A stretch of 64,000 bases of DNA from Bifidobacterium choerinum (GCF_000741135.1 NZ_JGYU01000002.1:186001-250000), one strand, 5' to 3'; shown: positions 26,627-35,819, counted from the stretch's first letter. A program made the numbers and translations. The notes: generated by a model not told the origin, from the sequence alone.

Positions 26627-28150
26627 GTGAAGAACAAAGTACAGCTCATCACCTACGCGGATCGTCTCGGCGACGGCAACCTCGCCTCGCTGACCGACAT
26701 CCTGCGCACCCGTTTCGACGGTGTCTACGAAGGCGTGCACATCCTGCCGTTCTTCACGCCCTTCGACGGCGCCGACGCCGGCTTCGACCCGATCGACCAC
26801 ACGAAGGTCGATCCGCGGCTCGGCGACTGGGACGACGTCGCCGAACTCGCCAAGACGCATGACATCATGGTCGACGCGATCGTCAACCACATGAGCTGGC
26901 AGTCGCGCCAGTTCCAGGACGTGCTCAAGCGCGGCGAGGGATCCGAGTACTATCCGATGTTCCTGACGATGAGCTCGGTGTTCCCGGACGGTGCGACCGA
27001 GGAGGAGCTCGCCGGCATCTACCGCCCGCGTCCGGGCCTGCCGTTCACGCACTACAGCTTCGCCGGCAAGACGCGCCTCGTCTGGGTCACGTTCACGCCG
27101 CAGCAGGTGGACATCGACACCGACTCCGCCAAGGGCTGGGAATACCTGATGTCGATCTTCGACCAGATGAGCAAGTCGCATGTCAAGTACATCCGCCTCG
27201 ACGCCGTCGGCTACGGCGCGAAGGAGTCCGGCACGAGCTGCTTCATGACGCCGAAGACCTTCCGGCTGATCTCCCGCCTGCGCGAAGAGGCGTCCAAGCG
27301 CGGCCTCGAGATCCTCATCGAAGTCCACTCGTACTACAAGAAGCAGGTGGAGATCGCGTCGAAGGTGGACCGCGTCTACGACTTCGCGCTGCCGCCGCTG
27401 CTGCTCCACTCGCTGTTCACCGGCGACGTGGACGCGCTCGCGCACTGGACCGAGATCCGCCCGAACAACGCCGTCACCGTCCTCGACACGCACGACGGCA
27501 TCGGCGTCATCGACATCGGCTCCGACCAGCTCGACCGTTCGCTCAAGGGACTCGTCCCCGACGAGGACGTCGACGCGATGGTCGAGACGATCGCGAGGAA
27601 CACGCACGGCGAATCGAAGGAGGCGACCGGCGCCGCCGCGTCGAACCTCGACCTCTACCAGGTGAACTCCACCTACTATTCGGCGCTCGGCTGCAACGAC
27701 CAGCACTACATCGCCGCGCGCGCCGTGCAGTTCTTCCTGCCCGGCGTGCCGCAGGTCTACTACGTCGGCGCGCTCGCCGGAGCCAACGACATGGCGCTGC
27801 TCAAGCGCACGAACGTCGGACGCGACATCAACCGCCACTACTACACGACCGCCGAAATCGATGAGAACCTCGAACGCCCGGTCGTGCGGGCGCTCAACGC
27901 GCTCGCGCGCTTCCGCAACGAACTGTCGGCCTTCGACGGCGACTTCAGCTACGCGACGAGCGACGACGGCAAGACGATCAGTTTCACGTGGAACGATGAC
28001 GACACGTCGGCGACGCTGACCTTCACGCCGTCGAAGGGCATCGGCGTCGACAACACGCAGTCGGTGGCGACGCTCGCATGGCAGGACGCCGACGGCGACC
28101 ACGTCAGCGACGACCTGATCGCGAACCCGCCGGTCGCGCGCAAGCACTGA
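26627..28150 (+). CDS. scrP: Sucrose phosphorylase (GH13_18)
   Basis: 507 residues. Phosphorolyses sucrose to alpha-glucose 1-phosphate and fructose, an energy-saving step that suits the bifid shunt. Nucleophile Asp192 in RLDAVGYG and acid/base Glu in LIEVHSYYKK (about 232) align with the positions known for the Bifidobacterium adolescentis enzyme; LDTHDGIGVID and PGVPQVYYVG are also typical. GACGAGGAGGAACTC precedes the ATG. First gene of the operon with the MFS permease that starts 45 bases after it. Confidence 0.96.
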   Translation: MKNKVQLITYADRLGDGNLASLTDILRTRFDGVYEGVHILPFFTPFDGADAGFDPIDHTKVDPRLGDWDDVAELAKTHDIMVDAIVNHMSWQSRQFQDVLKRGEGSEYYPMFLTMSSVFPDGATEEELAGIYRPRPGLPFTHYSFAGKTRLVWVTFTPQQVDIDTDSAKGWEYLMSIFDQMSKSHVKYIRLDAVGYGAKESGTSCFMTPKTFRLISRLREEASKRGLEILIEVHSYYKKQVEIASKVDRVYDFALPPLLLHSLFTGDVDALAHWTEIRPNNAVTVLDTHDGIGVIDIGSDQLDRSLKGLVPDEDVDAMVETIARNTHGESKEATGAAASNLDLYQVNSTYYSALGCNDQHYIAARAVQFFLPGVPQVYYVGALAGANDMALLKRTNVGRDINRHYYTTAEIDENLERPVVRALNALARFRNELSAFDGDFSYATSDDGKTISFTWNDDDTSATLTFTPSKGIGVDNTQSVATLAWQDADGDHVSDDLIANPPVARKH

Positions 28151-28194
28151 GCGCAGCCGGACGCAACGGACGACGAAACGGAAAAGAGGAGATC

Positions 28195-29795
28195 ATGGTG
28201 GACGAACAGGGAGCCGGCGGCAAGCCGGCCGGCAACGGCTACATCCGACCGGGCATCGACGACCGACCCGACTTGGACAAGGCACTGAGCGCCGAAGACA
28301 AGGAGAACATCGCGCGTCTGGCCGCGCCGATGCCGAAGAAACGCGCCGCCGAAAGCAGCGTCGACGACGAGCAGACGCAGAGCGTCAAGCTCGCCACCGA
28401 TTCGCAGGTCCCCGGCTCCGGCATGGCCGCGCTCGCCGCCGTCGACACGGCGGTGCCGGACGAGGACTCGGCGTTCATGGACATGCGCGACCCGATGGTG
28501 TCGGCCGACGGCCACCGCCCGACGAAGACGGAGATCGTGCGGCTCGGCGTCGGTTTCACGGTGTCCGCAATCGCCTGCGCAATCCCGTGGGTCGCGCTGA
28601 GCACCGTCATCCTGCCGCGCGTGTTCGAGCAGATCGACGCCGGCAGCAAGGTGTTCATGCTCGGCCTCGTCAACTCGATCGGCGCGTTCGTCGCCCTCGT
28701 CGCGAACATCGTCTTCGGCACGCTCTCCGACCAGACGCGTTCGCGCTTCGGCAAGCGTACGCCGTGGATCGTGATCGGAGGCCTCATCACCGGCCTGAGC
28801 ATCGGCGCGGTCGCATTCACGCGCTCCGAAGCGCTCATCGTGACGCTGTGGTGCGTCGCGCAGATGGGTTACAACATGATGCTCGCGCCGTACGTCGCCG
28901 TCATGTCCGACCGCGTCCCCGACAAGGTGCGCGGCACGATCTCCGGATTCTACGGCGCCGGCATCGCCGTCGGACAGACGCTCGGCTCGGTCGTCGGCGC
29001 CGCGTTCCTCACGCGCGGCGATGCAGGCATTTTCCAGGCATGGATGATGGGTCTCGGCGTCTTCTCGCTCGTCGGCATCTTCGTCGTTGTCGTATGGCCG
29101 CGCGAGAAGTCGAGCAAATTCGAAGCCGACGGCGAGAAGCTGAGTGCGAAGGCGATTCTGCGCAACTTCCGCCCGCCGCGCCACGCGCCCGACTTCTACT
29201 ACGCGCTCGTCGGCCGCACATTGATGATGGGCGGCTACTGGATGATCACGACCTACCAGCTGTACATCGCACAGGACTACATCTACGCCGGCGACCCGCA
29301 CGCCACCGACAAGGCCGCCGCGATCATCGCGACGATGGGCGTCATCACGCTCGTCGTGTCGCTGATCGCCGCTGTCACGGCCGGTCCGATCACCGACCGC
29401 ATCGGCCGCCGCAAGCTGCCGGTCGCGCTCGCGAGCTGCCTGTTCGCCGTTGGCGCCGCGATGCCGCTGCTGTTCCGCTCGCCGATGGGCATGTATCTGT
29501 TCGCCGCGATCGCCGGCCTCGGCTACGGCGTCTACAACGCGATCGACCAGGCGCTCAACGTGGCTGTGCTGCCGAATCCGAAGGAGGCGGGCAAGGATCT
29601 GGGCATCCTCAACCTCGCGAACACGCTTTCGACGGTCATCGGCACGATGATGACGTCGATCGTCGTCTCGATTGCGAAGTCGGCGATGCACGCGTCCGAT
29701 ACGCCGGCGGCCGCCTATGCGTGGTGTTCGTCGTCGCGATCGTCATCGTGCTCATCGCGGCCGCGCTCGTCATGCGCATCCGCAACGTCAAGTGA
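28195..29795 (+). pseudogene. scrT: Sucrose-type MFS permease, frameshifted near its C-terminus
   Basis: Reads as an MFS permease of about 530 residues: a 100-residue polar N-terminus (YIRPGIDDRPDLDKAL; FMDMRDPMVSADGHRPTK) followed by twelve helices. Around 29719 the frame breaks: GCCTATGCGTGGTG lacks one G relative to the expected Ala-Tyr-Ala-Val-Val. The correct C-terminal helix (VFVVAIVIVLIAAALVMRIRNVK) continues in the next frame and ends at 29795, while the unshifted frame runs on to 30000 as Ser/Arg-rich nonsense. Start 28195 follows AAGAGGAG. Only the last helix is affected, so partial function or a sequencing error is possible. Confidence 0.82.
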
Positions 29796-29823
29796 CGCTT
29801 TCCCTTCATCGTCACATTGCCAA

Positions 29824-29852
29824 GCCGGCGACGTTCATGTCGCCGGCCTTTT
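29824..29852 (+). terminator. Terminator of the sucrose operon
   Basis: GCCGGCGAC (29824-29832) pairs with GTCGCCGGC (29839-29847), followed by CTTTT. It ends the scrP-permease transcript before the DUF262 module. Confidence 0.8.
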
Positions 29853-29999
29853 CTCGTATGCCGATCGCGAGATGCCGCCGCCGTCGCATGGTGTCGCGTC
29901 GGCGATGCGTACGCATGACGTCGCCTATGATGGACGTGGGTATCCGGCGGAACGATATGTGGTCTGGCGTTCCGTCTCACGCATGGTGAGGGAGACGTG

Positions 30000-31412
30000 A
30001 TGGGCGGCGATGCGATCAACGTGGAGGTCTGCAGCATTCGCGAACTACTGCGCTGCCCGTTGCAGGTGCCTCCCTATCAGCGCCCCTACGTCTGGCAGGC
30101 GTCCAACGTGCTCCAGCTGATCGAGGATATCGAGCACTCGGCGCAGGCCGATCCCGCGACGGATGAATCCCGATATCGCATCGGCACCGTCATCGTCTAT
30201 CGGAACGAAGACGGGACGTCGCTCGACATCGTCGACGGGCAGCAGCGGGTGATCACGTTGCATCTGATTCTGGCCGTGCTGGGGGAGCGTAAGGATGGTA
30301 TGCGGCTGGATATGCGCGATGACGAGCAGACTCGCCGGCATCTGTACGAGAACGATCATGCGATACGGCAATTAATGGATTCGTGGGAGGGCGATCGGCG
30401 CTCGCAATTTGCGGGTCGCCTGCTCGATGGCTGCGAGGTACTGAAGGTTAGGTCAGACCATCTGTCCGAAGCATTCCAGATGTTCGATTCGCAGAATGCG
30501 CGCGGCAAGGAACTCGACCCCACCGATCTGCTCAAGGCGTTCCATCTTCGCCGCATGGATGCCGACGGCGTGGATGAAAGCCGCAAACAACAGCTGGTGC
30601 GGCGGTGGGAGCTGCATCAGGATGAGATCCAGCCGCTCTTCGGTGCATATCTCTATCGCATCGCATGCTGGGGTCGAAGAGAGAAGGCGAAGCCCGGAGG
30701 TCTGGATTCGGATTCCATCGCCATGTTCAAAGGCATCGATCTGCCGGGCCGCGGCAACGAGCGGCAATGCGCGCCGTGGCAGCGCAATTATGTCACGGCC
30801 TGGTATGCGAGCAAGGAGCGCGCCGATGACGGGGCGGAGACGTCATATGCGTTCCAGATCGATCAGCCGGTGATCAACGGCGAGGCGTTTTTCTGCTTCG
30901 CGGAGCATTATCGGACGCTGCTCCGGCAGCAGCTCATGCATGATGAGGATCCGTGGAAGGAAGCCTGCGCCGATGTCGTGCCCTTTGTGGACGAGTGGCG
31001 GTACCGTTACATGACCGAACTCTTCCATACCATCCTGCTGTATTACCGGGATCGATTCGGCGATGGCGACGCCGTCGAAGCCGCCAGAATGGCGTTCCTG
31101 CATGCCGCGTATATGAGACTCGCCATGCGCTCGTTGCGGTTTGCCACCGTCAACAACTATGCGCTGGGCGCCGATCGATGGTGGCGGAACGCCCGCATAT
31201 TCGAGATGATCCGCGATGCTGACCGCGGGCGTGATGTGTTGTCCCATATGGCGCGCATTGCTCGGGAGCCTCTTGATGAAGATTCAGACAACGTGAAGCG
31301 GCGCTATCAGGAACTGTGGAGCCGCTATATGCGACGCGATTCCAAGTCTCGGGCCGGTGATGGAGGCATGGAAGAAGAGGGGAACATGAAGCGTGGGGAG
31401 GAGACCCGATGA
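30000..31412 (+). CDS. DUF262 protein A (470 residues, no nuclease domain seen)
   Basis: Begins with the DUF262 (GmrSD_N, ParB/Srx-like) fold: VPPYQRPYVWQ at about 24-34 and the nucleotide-handling motif IVDGQQRVITL at about 78-88. The remainder is helical with no DUF1524 His motif, so it appears to be the sensor/NTPase half. ATG 30000 and GTG 29997 both follow GAGGGAGAC. ATGA overlap with the second DUF262 gene shows coupled translation. Third codon positions are visibly less GC-rich than in the flanking transporter genes, suggesting acquisition. Defence against phage or modified DNA is inference from the GmrSD/BrxU/SspE relatives. Confidence 0.82.
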   Translation: MGGDAINVEVCSIRELLRCPLQVPPYQRPYVWQASNVLQLIEDIEHSAQADPATDESRYRIGTVIVYRNEDGTSLDIVDGQQRVITLHLILAVLGERKDGMRLDMRDDEQTRRHLYENDHAIRQLMDSWEGDRRSQFAGRLLDGCEVLKVRSDHLSEAFQMFDSQNARGKELDPTDLLKAFHLRRMDADGVDESRKQQLVRRWELHQDEIQPLFGAYLYRIACWGRREKAKPGGLDSDSIAMFKGIDLPGRGNERQCAPWQRNYVTAWYASKERADDGAETSYAFQIDQPVINGEAFFCFAEHYRTLLRQQLMHDEDPWKEACADVVPFVDEWRYRYMTELFHTILLYYRDRFGDGDAVEAARMAFLHAAYMRLAMRSLRFATVNNYALGADRWWRNARIFEMIRDADRGRDVLSHMARIAREPLDEDSDNVKRRYQELWSRYMRRDSKSRAGDGGMEEEGNMKRGEETR

Positions 31413-33553
31413 CGGGCAAGCCGGCGGTACTGAACATCGCTGAACTCTTCGACGAGGGATGCATATATCGGGTTCCGATCTATCAGCGCGCATATGCGTG
31501 GGGCGCTGATGAAATCAAGACGCTGCTCGACGACGTCAGGCGTGCCGACGGCCAGTACTATCTGGGCTCGTTGGTCGTTGCGAGGTGCGGCAGTGAGCGG
31601 AACAGGACCGTGTACGAGGTCATCGACGGGCAGCAACGTCTGACCACGCTGTATCTGCTGATGGCGGCGCTCTGCCATGACGATGACGATCAAGCCGCCG
31701 CTGCGTTGGACGCATGGCATATGCGATTGGAATATGAATGCCGTGCCGAATCATATGGGGCGTTGCTGCAACAGCTGCGTAAGAGCGGCGCGCCCGATCA
31801 GCCGGAGGACGTCGGCGCGCAGGACGGACCTTCCGATCAGGAGACGATGTGCCGCCCATTGCTCGACGGATATCAGATCATCCGTCAGGACTTCGAAGAT
31901 CCGGAGCGCCGGATAGACCTCGAAAAACTGCGTACCAATGTGAGCATCGTGCGTGACGAATTGCCTTCGGGAACCGACCTCAACCGCTATTTCGAAGTCA
32001 TGAATACGCGCGGCGTGCAGCTCAGGCCGCAGGATGTCGTCAAGGCGCGCCTCATGAGCGCCGTATCCTCCCCGACCGATCGCGAAACCATCGGCCGCAT
32101 CTGGGATGTCTGCTCGGATATGGATCACTACATGCAATGCCTCGCGACTCCCGATGAGCGGACGCGATGGTTCGGCGAGGGGTGGACGTCGGCGCCGCCT
32201 GCCGATTGGAACCGACTCGTCGGCGAGGCGGCTCCGGACAATGATGGCGGCGACGACGGCAGTGCCAAATTATCCAAGTCATTCGAGGATGTGCTGCAGG
32301 AAGCACTCAGCGAGGAACCGCTGCAAGTGGGACAGCAGACGCAATCGGGCGCCCATTCGGACGACGAAGCCGAACGATATCGCTCCGTCATCAGCTTCTC
32401 GGCATTCCTCATGCATGTGCTGCACATCTACAGTGGCGACGAGAACGATGCTTCTGGCGACGTCAAGCAAACCTCTCTTGATGATGCGGAATTGCTCAGA
32501 GTATTTGACGACAAGGTGGCCAAGATATTTCCGAAAACTTCAGAGAACTCGGAAGACTCAGGGGACTCAGACGACAGTGCATCCGCGGAGGACAACGCGA
32601 AACGATTCGCTGCGGCGCTGCTGCGATGCCGTTTCCTGTTCGACAACTACATCGTCAAAACGCATATGGATTCGGCCGTTTCATCCGATGCCACCGAATG
32701 GACGCTCAAATGCTGCAGAAAAAACAAGAGCAAGAAGGAGCGGTCATACTACCTTGCCAATGCGTTCTCGGATGAGGTCCAGCAGGAACTGATCATGATC
32801 CAGTCCATGTTCCAGGTGACCGAAACGGGCAACAACCACAAGAACGCATTGTATGCAATGCTGCAATGGTTGTGGGCAAAGGAAGCCGTCGATGGATCTG
32901 CGTTCCTGCAACACATTCGGGAGTATGCGCGCGGGAGCCTTGAGGAGAAGCTGAAGCTGAAGGGTACGCTGACGGAAAAGCGCCGGTCGCAGATTCGTGA
33001 AGCCGTCAATCAAGGCGTCGGCACCGAGCATTTCATCTTCAACTATCTGGATTATGCGCTGTGGGAGCTGCTCAATCATGCCGATGATTCGCCGCAGGGA
33101 CAGGACATGTCTGCAGCCGGCATCTTCGGAACCGATGAGCTGCCGGCGGTAGCGTCGGAAGTGCGTACGCGGTGGAATGAATACGCCGAGCAGGCCGAAC
33201 ATTCCGGCGAAGGCGCGCAGACTCTTGATTGCAGGCGGTTCCGTTTCCGCTACCGCAATTCCGTGGAACATTTCTCGCCGCAGCATCCTTTAAGCGGTGG
33301 CGATGCGCCGCCCAATGTAAACGATTTCGGCAATCTATGTCTGCTGACGGTTCGGGAGAACTCCCGCCGCAACAACCTCGACGCAATGGAGAAGATCAGG
33401 CATTTCAATGTGGCCCAGCAAAGCCTGAAATTCCAGTTCATGGTCGGACAGGCGCAGAAGGAGACCACATGGGGCGAGCAGCAGATAAAGGACCAGACCG
33501 AGCTGTGGATCCGATTGTTGGACGCGCTGAGCGACGCATCTCATGTCCGGTGA
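31409..33553 (+). CDS. DUF262-DUF1524 protein B (GmrSD-like)
   Basis: 714 residues. N-terminal DUF262: VPIYQRAYAWGADEIKTLLDD and VIDGQQRLTTLYLL. C-terminal DUF1524-type His-Me nuclease: SVEHFSPQHP with candidate His621, then FGNLCLLTVRENSRRNNLDA, fitting the H...GNL...N pattern. Residues of about 290-400 are acidic and low-complexity (repeated Ser/Asp/Glu). In GmrSD and relatives the DUF262 half handles NTP and the DUF1524 half cuts DNA. Overlaps gene A by ATGA and the next 35-codon frame by GTGA. Confidence 0.85.
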   Translation: MTGKPAVLNIAELFDEGCIYRVPIYQRAYAWGADEIKTLLDDVRRADGQYYLGSLVVARCGSERNRTVYEVIDGQQRLTTLYLLMAALCHDDDDQAAAALDAWHMRLEYECRAESYGALLQQLRKSGAPDQPEDVGAQDGPSDQETMCRPLLDGYQIIRQDFEDPERRIDLEKLRTNVSIVRDELPSGTDLNRYFEVMNTRGVQLRPQDVVKARLMSAVSSPTDRETIGRIWDVCSDMDHYMQCLATPDERTRWFGEGWTSAPPADWNRLVGEAAPDNDGGDDGSAKLSKSFEDVLQEALSEEPLQVGQQTQSGAHSDDEAERYRSVISFSAFLMHVLHIYSGDENDASGDVKQTSLDDAELLRVFDDKVAKIFPKTSENSEDSGDSDDSASAEDNAKRFAAALLRCRFLFDNYIVKTHMDSAVSSDATEWTLKCCRKNKSKKERSYYLANAFSDEVQQELIMIQSMFQVTETGNNHKNALYAMLQWLWAKEAVDGSAFLQHIREYARGSLEEKLKLKGTLTEKRRSQIREAVNQGVGTEHFIFNYLDYALWELLNHADDSPQGQDMSAAGIFGTDELPAVASEVRTRWNEYAEQAEHSGEGAQTLDCRRFRFRYRNSVEHFSPQHPLSGGDAPPNVNDFGNLCLLTVRENSRRNNLDAMEKIRHFNVAQQSLKFQFMVGQAQKETTWGEQQIKDQTELWIRLLDALSDASHVR

Positions 33554-33657
33554 ACGATGATCCGTTCTACGCCCCCGAGAACATGCGTCATCTGGAGCGG
33601 TCGATTCGCCAGTTGGAGCATGGTGACGTGTCCGAGCGCGAACTTCGGGAGTCGTGA
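33550..33657 (+). pseudogene. Antitoxin-tail-like 35-residue frame overlapping DUF262 protein B
   Basis: A GTG start overlaps the preceding stop (GTGA). The peptide NDPFYAPENMRHLERSIRQLEHGD... closely resembles the C-terminal, toxin-neutralising tail of YefM/Phd-type antitoxins (DPF-S-N---L--SI--LE-G). The DNA-binding N-terminus and any toxin gene are missing. Either a relic joined to the defence module or a minimal coupled peptide; no way to tell from sequence alone. Confidence 0.5.
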
Positions 33658-33704
33658 CGAATGCGCCGTCGCATATGCGCTCCCGGTGTGTGAATTCGTC
33701 TGCG

Positions 33705-33735
33705 CGCACGGCGGTAACGGGGCCACCGCCGTGCG
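33705..33735 (+). terminator. Hairpin after the DUF262 module
   Basis: CGCACGGCGGT (33705-33715) pairs with ACCGCCGTGCG (33725-33735), loop of nine bases, no T-run. It separates the DUF262 module from the next MFS gene. Confidence 0.5.
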
Positions 33736-33756
33736 GCTGCGGTTATCGTTGTGCGT

Positions 33757-35325
33757 ATGAACGATCAGTCACAGTCACATGATGCGAACGACGCCGAGCG
33801 CCCCGCGCCGCGTCCGTTCCCGAATTCCGATTACATCCGCCCGGGCATCGACGACCGCCCGGACCTCGACAAGGCGCTATCCGACGAGGACAAGGCGGCC
33901 GTCGCGCGCCTCGCCGTGCGCCAGAAGCCGAAGACGCCGCCGGCCGCGGCCGACCAGCCGGAGGTGCAGGCCGCCGCGATGGGCGCGAACGCTCCCGTCG
34001 GGGGTGCCGACGAACCGGTACCCGACCTGGAATCCGCATTCCTCGACATGCGCGACCCGATGGTGGACGCGAACGGCTACCGTCCGACGAAGGGGGAGGT
34101 GCTGCGCATGAAGGTCGGTTTCATGGGCACGGCGTTCTTCCTCGCGTTCGCGCTCGCCGCGCTCAACATCACGCTCGTGCCGCAGGAACTCGATGCGTTG
34201 AGCGGTCCGATAGGTGGTGCCGTCGCGTTGTCGCGAGTGCTCGGCGTCGGCATCCTGTGTTCGCTTGTCGCGACCGTTTTCTTCCTGCCGCTGTCCGATC
34301 ACACGCGCACACCCTTCGGACGCCGCGCGCCGTGGTTCGCCGCAGGCACGATCGTCGCCGTAGTCTTCGCGTTCTCGCTGAGCGCGTGCCATACGCCGGC
34401 CGCCGTCGGCGTCGTCTGGGCGCTGCTGCAGATCGGTCTGGCGGCGATGCTGTGCGCGTTACACGCGTCGATCGGCGAACGTGTACCGGACAAGTTCCGC
34501 GACGCCGTCGGCACATGGCGCACTGTCGGTCTGCTCGTCGGCCTGGTATTCGGCATCTGGTTCGGTGTACTGATGGCCTCCGCCCCCGCCGTCGGCATGG
34601 ACCTGTGCGCCATCGCTCTGCTCGCCGCCGGCATCGTCGGTTTGCTCGTCATCCCGCGCGAGTCGTCGACCGTCTATTCGCGCGCGAAGCCGATGAAGAC
34701 CGCCGACCTGCTGGTCACATTGCGCGTCACCCATCCGACGGCCGCATGGCGCACGATCTGCCTGACGCGGCTGTTCGCATCCGCCGGTGTCATGCTCACG
34801 ATCGCCTACATCTGGTTTGTCGTGCGCTATCGGCGTGGCGCCGATGCGGGGCTCGACGTGCGCGCGACGATGACGATGGCCGCCCTCATGGGACTGCTGG
34901 CGTGCGCGATGGCGCTGCTGAGTGAAGGCGTCACCGATCTGCTGCGCGCGTCGCTCGACAACGATCGGCTTGTGCTGATGGTCGGCGTCGCGTTGGCGAT
35001 CGTGGCAGCCATCGTGCCGCTCGTCAGCTATACGCCGGTCGGATTGTATGTGTTCGCCGGCATCGGCGGATTCGCGATCCATATGATCGACGACGCGCTG
35101 CAGTCGCTCGCCGTGGCTTCGGTGCCGCAGATCGACCGCGCCGCCGAATATCTCGCCGTGTTCAACACGAGCGCGACGGTGGGCCGTCTGCTCGGCGTCA
35201 TCGTCGGCGGATTCGTCTTCGCCTACGCGGCCGTCTTCTCGTCCGTCTTCCTGTGGGCGGCGATCATGTTCGCGTTCGCCGGCGCGAGCGGCGCCGCGGC
35301 GATTGCATATGCCGCCAAACGCTGA
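33757..35325 (+). CDS. MFS transporter, paralogue of the sucrose permease
   Basis: 522 residues with twelve helices. Shares with the frameshifted permease at 28195 a distinctive polar N-terminus: YIRPGIDDRPDLDKAL, then LDMRDPMVDANGYRPTK before helix 1. The body is more diverged. ATG 33757 lacks a clear Shine-Dalgarno, and GTG 33751 is an alternative. The DUF262 module lies between the two paralogues, as if inserted into or beside a tandem duplication. Substrate may differ from sucrose; unproven. Confidence 0.82.
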   Translation: MNDQSQSHDANDAERPAPRPFPNSDYIRPGIDDRPDLDKALSDEDKAAVARLAVRQKPKTPPAAADQPEVQAAAMGANAPVGGADEPVPDLESAFLDMRDPMVDANGYRPTKGEVLRMKVGFMGTAFFLAFALAALNITLVPQELDALSGPIGGAVALSRVLGVGILCSLVATVFFLPLSDHTRTPFGRRAPWFAAGTIVAVVFAFSLSACHTPAAVGVVWALLQIGLAAMLCALHASIGERVPDKFRDAVGTWRTVGLLVGLVFGIWFGVLMASAPAVGMDLCAIALLAAGIVGLLVIPRESSTVYSRAKPMKTADLLVTLRVTHPTAAWRTICLTRLFASAGVMLTIAYIWFVVRYRRGADAGLDVRATMTMAALMGLLACAMALLSEGVTDLLRASLDNDRLVLMVGVALAIVAAIVPLVSYTPVGLYVFAGIGGFAIHMIDDALQSLAVASVPQIDRAAEYLAVFNTSATVGRLLGVIVGGFVFAYAAVFSSVFLWAAIMFAFAGASGAAAIAYAAKR

Positions 35326-35498
35326 TGCTCGTTCCGGAGCGACGCATGTCCTCATCCGTCATGATGAGACGGCTATGCGTCGCTTTGTTGTATCTACGAC
35401 GCTGTGCCTGCGCGCTGGCGAAACGTCTGTGCTGATCGCATTGTGGTGCAATGACATTGACTGCGGTGTCCGGCGTCGATATGCGCAACGTATTGTCT

Positions 35499-35511
35499 CA
35501 CAATGTGGACA
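35499..35511 (+). promoter_or_regulatory. Shared CACAATGTGGACA element upstream of the MHS transporter
   Basis: This 13-base sequence occurs again, identical, at 37281-37293 upstream of ilvC. Here it continues into ATATGTCC. It lies about 110 bases before the leader peptide. A shared regulator site for BCAA genes is the simplest reading. Confidence 0.5.
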
Positions 35512-35618
35512 TATGTCCGGAGTGTCTGCGTTCCCGGGGTACCTTCAATGTCAACGCGGCGCTGCTTCGCAGATGCGCCGTACAAGACGATGACGGATAC
35601 ACGGAAAGGAGGCTCGCG

Positions 35619-35684
35619 ATGGATGAGGCCATGGTCGCACGACTGCAGATTGTACGAATTATTATCTCGCCATCGGCGAGCTGA
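35619..35684 (+). CDS. Attenuator leader peptide rich in Ile and Val codons
   Basis: A 21-codon frame with an excellent Shine-Dalgarno (GGAAAGGAGG about 7 bases before the ATG). The peptide MDEAMVARLQIVRIIISPSA-Ser holds four Ile, two Val and one Leu, including Ile-Val-Arg-Ile-Ile-Ile in a row. It is followed 20 bases later by mutually exclusive hairpins and a terminator. This is the architecture of translation-coupled attenuation sensing Ile/Val supply. Confidence 0.7.
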   Translation: MDEAMVARLQIVRIIISPSAS

Positions 35685-35704
35685 TTCGTATATCTGGAAT
35701 CCAG

Positions 35705-35770
35705 CCCCGCCGATGGTGGCGGGGACGGGTCGTGAACTACCTCGGACCCCGCCATATGTGCGGGGTTTTT
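35705..35770 (+). terminator. Attenuator: alternative hairpins ending in a terminator
   Basis: Segment 1 CCCCGCC (35705-35711), segment 2 GGCGGGG (35718-35724), segment 3 ACCCCGCC (35746-35753), segment 4 GCGGGGT (35760-35766) followed by TTTT. Pairings 1:2 and 3:4 (terminator) exclude 2:3 (antiterminator). The leader-peptide segment CTCGCC (35666-35671) can also pair with segment 2. Confidence 0.7.
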
Positions 35771-35819
35771 GCGTTCGTACCCCAAGCCATGAACGCAGGC
35801 AAACTATCAGGAGGTTTTC

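Noticed and set aside
26438-28147. A 569-codon minus-strand frame opposite sucrose phosphorylase
   Set aside because: Mirror of a conserved GH13 gene with no ribosome site and no domain; covers the operator region, which it could not if real.
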